Assembly: GCA_028683025.1 (NCBI GenBank) | Contig: JAJRAB010000072.1 | Coordinates: 1 to 6,539, forward strand | DNA length: 6,539 bases | Direction of reading: 5' to 3' | Source of the DNA: Candidatus Methanomethylicus sp. | GTDB taxonomy: Archaea > Thermoproteota > Methanomethylicia > Methanomethylicales > Methanomethylicaceae | In this document: piece by piece, positions 5,169 to 6,539 of the stretch | Position numbering within the stretch: position 1 is the first letter of the stretch | How the letters are laid out: the number at the start of each line of letters is the position of its first letter | Program-made: the position numbers and the translations under genes | The notes under the pieces: generated by a model | Database searches by the model: none | Told to the model about the DNA's origin: nothing | What the model saw: only the letters and a program-made list of their open reading frames with translations

Positions 5169-5450
5169 TTACCTGAAATCGCCTGAGTCAATTGTTAACA
5201 GGGGGTAAATGCCCTCCACGGGCATCTCTGGCATGTGCTTTGCTACGACCTCTCGGACAATCTGGGGGTTGGCAGCATCCCATCGGCAATATACCTGGAC
5301 TGCTTTCCCCTCGGCATTGGTTCTGCACCAGCTCTCGATCCAATAGGCTTCTGCGGTCATTGCGCCTGCCATGCGCTTCAGCAACGGCACGGCCTGGTCT
5401 AGGCCCAATGGTGTTGGCAACGGTGCATGGACTACGATAAATTTCGGCAT
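5169..5450 (-). CDS. DUF4242-like small alpha/beta protein
   Basis: A 93-residue protein starting MPKFIVVHAPLPTPLGLDQA. It shows a beta strand (2-9), a loop, a helix over residues 17-33 and a strand containing WIESWCRTN (about 41-49). GKAVQVYCRWDAANPQIVRE supplies the next strand and helix, and it ends in an acidic strand PVEGIYPLLTID. The order and the conserved YCRWDA and C-terminal Ile-Asp ending resemble DUF4242/SCO4226-type proteins, a ferredoxin-like fold in which one characterised member binds nickel. The metal role is not shown here. An in-frame GTG at 5462 would add four residues; ATG 5450 is preferred because MPKF is the usual family start. A TATA-like box (5488-5497) lies about 43 bases upstream and a weak GGTG ribosome site nine bases upstream. 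The gene stands alone. Confidence 0.78.
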   Translation of the reverse strand: MPKFIVVHAPLPTPLGLDQAVPLLKRMAGAMTAEAYWIESWCRTNAEGKAVQVYCRWDAANPQIVREVVAKHMPEMPVEGIYPLLTIDSGDFR

Positions 5451-5487
5451 GATACAATGCACCTACCTTAAAGTACGTCCGGGTCGG

Positions 5488-5497
5488 CTCTTAAACC
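5488..5497 (-). promoter_or_regulatory. TATA-like box of the DUF4242-like gene
   Basis: The minus strand reads GGTTTAAGAG, centred about 43 bases before ATG 5450. The predicted transcription start near 5467 leaves a 17-base leader containing AGGTAGGTG. Confidence 0.4.
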
Positions 5498-5668
5498 ATC
5501 TGTCATTGGGGTGTGTCGATTGATGTGAAAAATAAAAATGATTGGCACCAGAATGTATCAAGTATAATCCCAACAGAGGACATAACCGGCTTTACCCGCT
5601 GTTGAGGGCCGTGTTAGGAAGACTGATATGATTCGATAGGTTCAAGAAATACTTTAAGAATAGGGATC

Positions 5669-5674
5669 AGGAGG
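5669..5674 (+). promoter_or_regulatory. Relic ribosome site of the flavoprotein pseudogene
   Basis: AGGAGG, a strong Shine-Dalgarno match, stands nine bases before the damaged start (GTA at 5684). A TATA-like ACTTTAAGAA at 5651-5660 lies just upstream, though close for a promoter. Confidence 0.4.
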
Positions 5675-5683
5675 CTAAGCAGC

Positions 5684-5865
5684 GTAAGAGAGTATTACTG
5701 GTTAACGGGAGCCCTCACGACAAAGGCTGCACCTTCACTGCCCTCACAGGGGTGGTAAAGACTCTGAAGGGGGAAGGCATTGGGACTGTAAACATCATGG
5801 AGATGAGGGTCCCTGTCGCAAGTCCTCTAGTCAAATGCAACTTTTTCAAGTTCTCATATCAATAG
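5684..5865 (+). pseudogene. Truncated flavodoxin/NADPH-dependent FMN reductase remnant
   Basis: The frame beginning AAG at 5686 reads KRVLLVNGSPHDKGCTFTAL, the N-terminal strand and FMN-phosphate loop (GSPxxxGxT) of flavodoxin-fold NADPH-dependent FMN reductases and iron-sulfur flavoproteins. It continues with a helix (TGVVKTLKGEGI), the second strand (VNIMEMR) and a degenerate end of the segment that normally carries a cysteine motif (SPLVKCN). It then stops at TAG 5863 after 59 codons, against roughly 180-230 residues in the family. No ATG, GTG or TTG occurs in frame at the right place. An AGGAGG ribosome site (5669-5674) lies nine bases before GTAAGAGA, which would become GTG AAG AGA if one G were restored. 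So the start codon was probably lost by a single-base deletion, and the C-terminal two thirds are gone. The frame continues upstream without a start to a TGA at 5629. The original enzyme would have reduced flavin or a quinone-like substrate. Confidence 0.68.
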
Positions 5866-5886
5866 TACAGCAGCATTGAATTTTGG

Positions 5887-6522
5887 TTACTTTAATCCTG
5901 CCTTGTGGCGTATCCACCAGACAACACCCAGGATTGCGGGTATGGCGAATATGGCCGCAAACCAGACCAGTATGGTAATACACGAACCTACGACATAGTC
6001 CAACGACCAGGTGGATATGGCAGAGTACCAATTGCCATCAATGTAGACTTTGATGCCAAACGCAATGGAGAGCAAGGTCGAGAAAGCTCCACCTGCATCC
6101 CTCGATCGGGAGCTTTTTCCAAAAGAGAGCTCCCTCTTCTCCTCCGCGGGCAACCTCCTATACCACAGCCACCCCAGTGCTGCGCCTACACCAGCTGGTA
6201 TTCCGATTAGGATAAGTTCCCAGAAAATTAGGTGCAGCGTGAACATTAGCAGGCTGTTCATTGACCATAGCATCAGGATAGATGGAACAAGACCTATGAT
6301 CTGGGCGTATCCAGTGAACCACCAGATGACGTAAACCCCACCAGCAGCTGTCAGGATTCCTGCCACTGCAAACAAGGCCACTATGGGCCAATGTCTCCGT
6401 AGGAATATCTTCCGGTATCCGCTTTCATCACCATCAAAATTACCCTTGGGTTCAGCAATCAATTTCCTTTCTCCCCTTCCAACCCTCAATTGCACGCGTT
6501 TTTGAGCATGCATGTTATGCAT
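5887..6522 (-). CDS. Conserved multi-pass membrane protein, unknown function
   Basis: A 211-residue integral membrane protein. A charged cytosolic-looking N-terminus (1-44, rich in Arg, Lys and Glu) is followed by likely membrane segments at about 45-69 (WPIVALFAVAGILTAAGGVY), 75-94 and 95-119 (ending GAALGWLWYRRL). A polar loop with KSSRSRDAGG follows, then spans at about 145-162 and 176-203 (ITILVWFAAIFAIPAILGVV) and a short basic tail. Trp/Tyr residues cluster at the membrane borders. I recognise the pattern WPIVALF...WYSAISTWSLDYVVGS from uncharacterised membrane proteins in several methanogen genomes, but no function is known. An in-frame TAG at 6526-6528 shows that the start is inside the window; ATG 6522 is the first start, with ATG 6513 and GTG 6495 as alternatives. 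A 7-bp inverted repeat covers the ATG. The promoter is outside or at the window edge. Confidence 0.85.
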   Translation of the reverse strand: MHNMHAQKRVQLRVGRGERKLIAEPKGNFDGDESGYRKIFLRRHWPIVALFAVAGILTAAGGVYVIWWFTGYAQIIGLVPSILMLWSMNSLLMFTLHLIFWELILIGIPAGVGAALGWLWYRRLPAEEKRELSFGKSSRSRDAGGAFSTLLSIAFGIKVYIDGNWYSAISTWSLDYVVGSCITILVWFAAIFAIPAILGVVWWIRHKAGLK

Positions 6523-6523
6523 G
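6507..6523. repeat. Inverted repeat over the start of the membrane protein gene
   Basis: CATGCAT (6507-6513), a three-base spacer and ATGCATG (6517-6523) form a perfect inverted repeat. It spans both candidate ATG codons of the minus-strand membrane protein, so in mRNA it could form a small hairpin over the start, or in DNA serve as a dimer binding site. Confidence 0.5.
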
Positions 6524-6539
6524 TACTATCTCAGGATCC

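Noticed and set aside
4944..5186. GTG frame overlapping the stop of the 40-residue protein
   Set aside because: No family features, runs into the 3' end of the convergent DUF4242-like gene, and crosses the T-tract.
5905..6334. Plus-strand frames opposite the membrane protein gene
   Set aside because: They are antisense of a clear multi-span membrane protein and lack motifs or ribosome sites.
6534..6539. GGATCC at the window end as a cloning boundary
   Set aside because: A six-base restriction site at a window edge is easily a coincidence and carries no biological information.

Overview
The window looks like accessory chromosomal DNA from an archaeon, most likely a euryarchaeote or member of Thermoplasmatota (methanogen-like). 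The reasons are inferential: protein-coding stretches are rich in AGG/AGA arginine and ATA isoleucine codons, starts are preceded by TATA-like boxes 25-45 bases upstream with short leaders, some genes carry G-rich Shine-Dalgarno sites of the GGAGGTG type, and oligo-T tracts follow some genes. No rRNA, tRNA, CRISPR array or intact insertion sequence was found. Genes are small, mostly single and separated by AT-rich spacers, which is typical of an island shaped by gain and decay.

Layout. The left edge (1-269, minus) holds the start of a small DUF3303-like ferredoxin-fold protein, cut by the window. It diverges from a family 2 glycosyltransferase (436-1524, plus). Convergent with that, only 11 bases away, is a small gene for a possible ribbon-helix-helix protein (1536-1721, minus). 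Next is a poorly coding stretch with an interrupted reading frame (1943-2173), then a lysine/alanine-rich LEA-like protein built from 11-residue repeats (2162-2416, minus) that contains a perfect 33-base tandem duplication. A FemAB/CelD-type GNAT acetyltransferase follows (2601-3746, plus).

The centre-right starts with a 430-base spacer, then a short zinc-ribbon-like protein (4178-4408, plus) overlapped by a longer unrecognised frame (4269-4694), and a 40-residue strongly basic protein with a clear promoter and ribosome site (4822-4944, plus). A DUF4242-like small protein (5169-5450, minus) comes next, followed by a truncated flavodoxin/NADPH-dependent FMN reductase remnant that has lost its start codon and its C-terminal two thirds (5684-5865, plus). 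The right end is a conserved multi-pass membrane protein of unknown function (5887-6522, minus).

How the genes may relate. The glycosyltransferase and the FemAB/CelD-type acyltransferase are the only two large enzymes, lie on the same strand, and both belong to families common in surface polysaccharide loci, so a surface-glycan role is a reasonable inference. They are not an operon, because two opposite-strand genes lie between them. The remaining small genes look independently transcribed. I see no clear new multi-gene system; the most unusual items are the hendecad-repeat protein, the tiny basic protein, the overlapping frames at 4178-4694 and the decayed flavoprotein.
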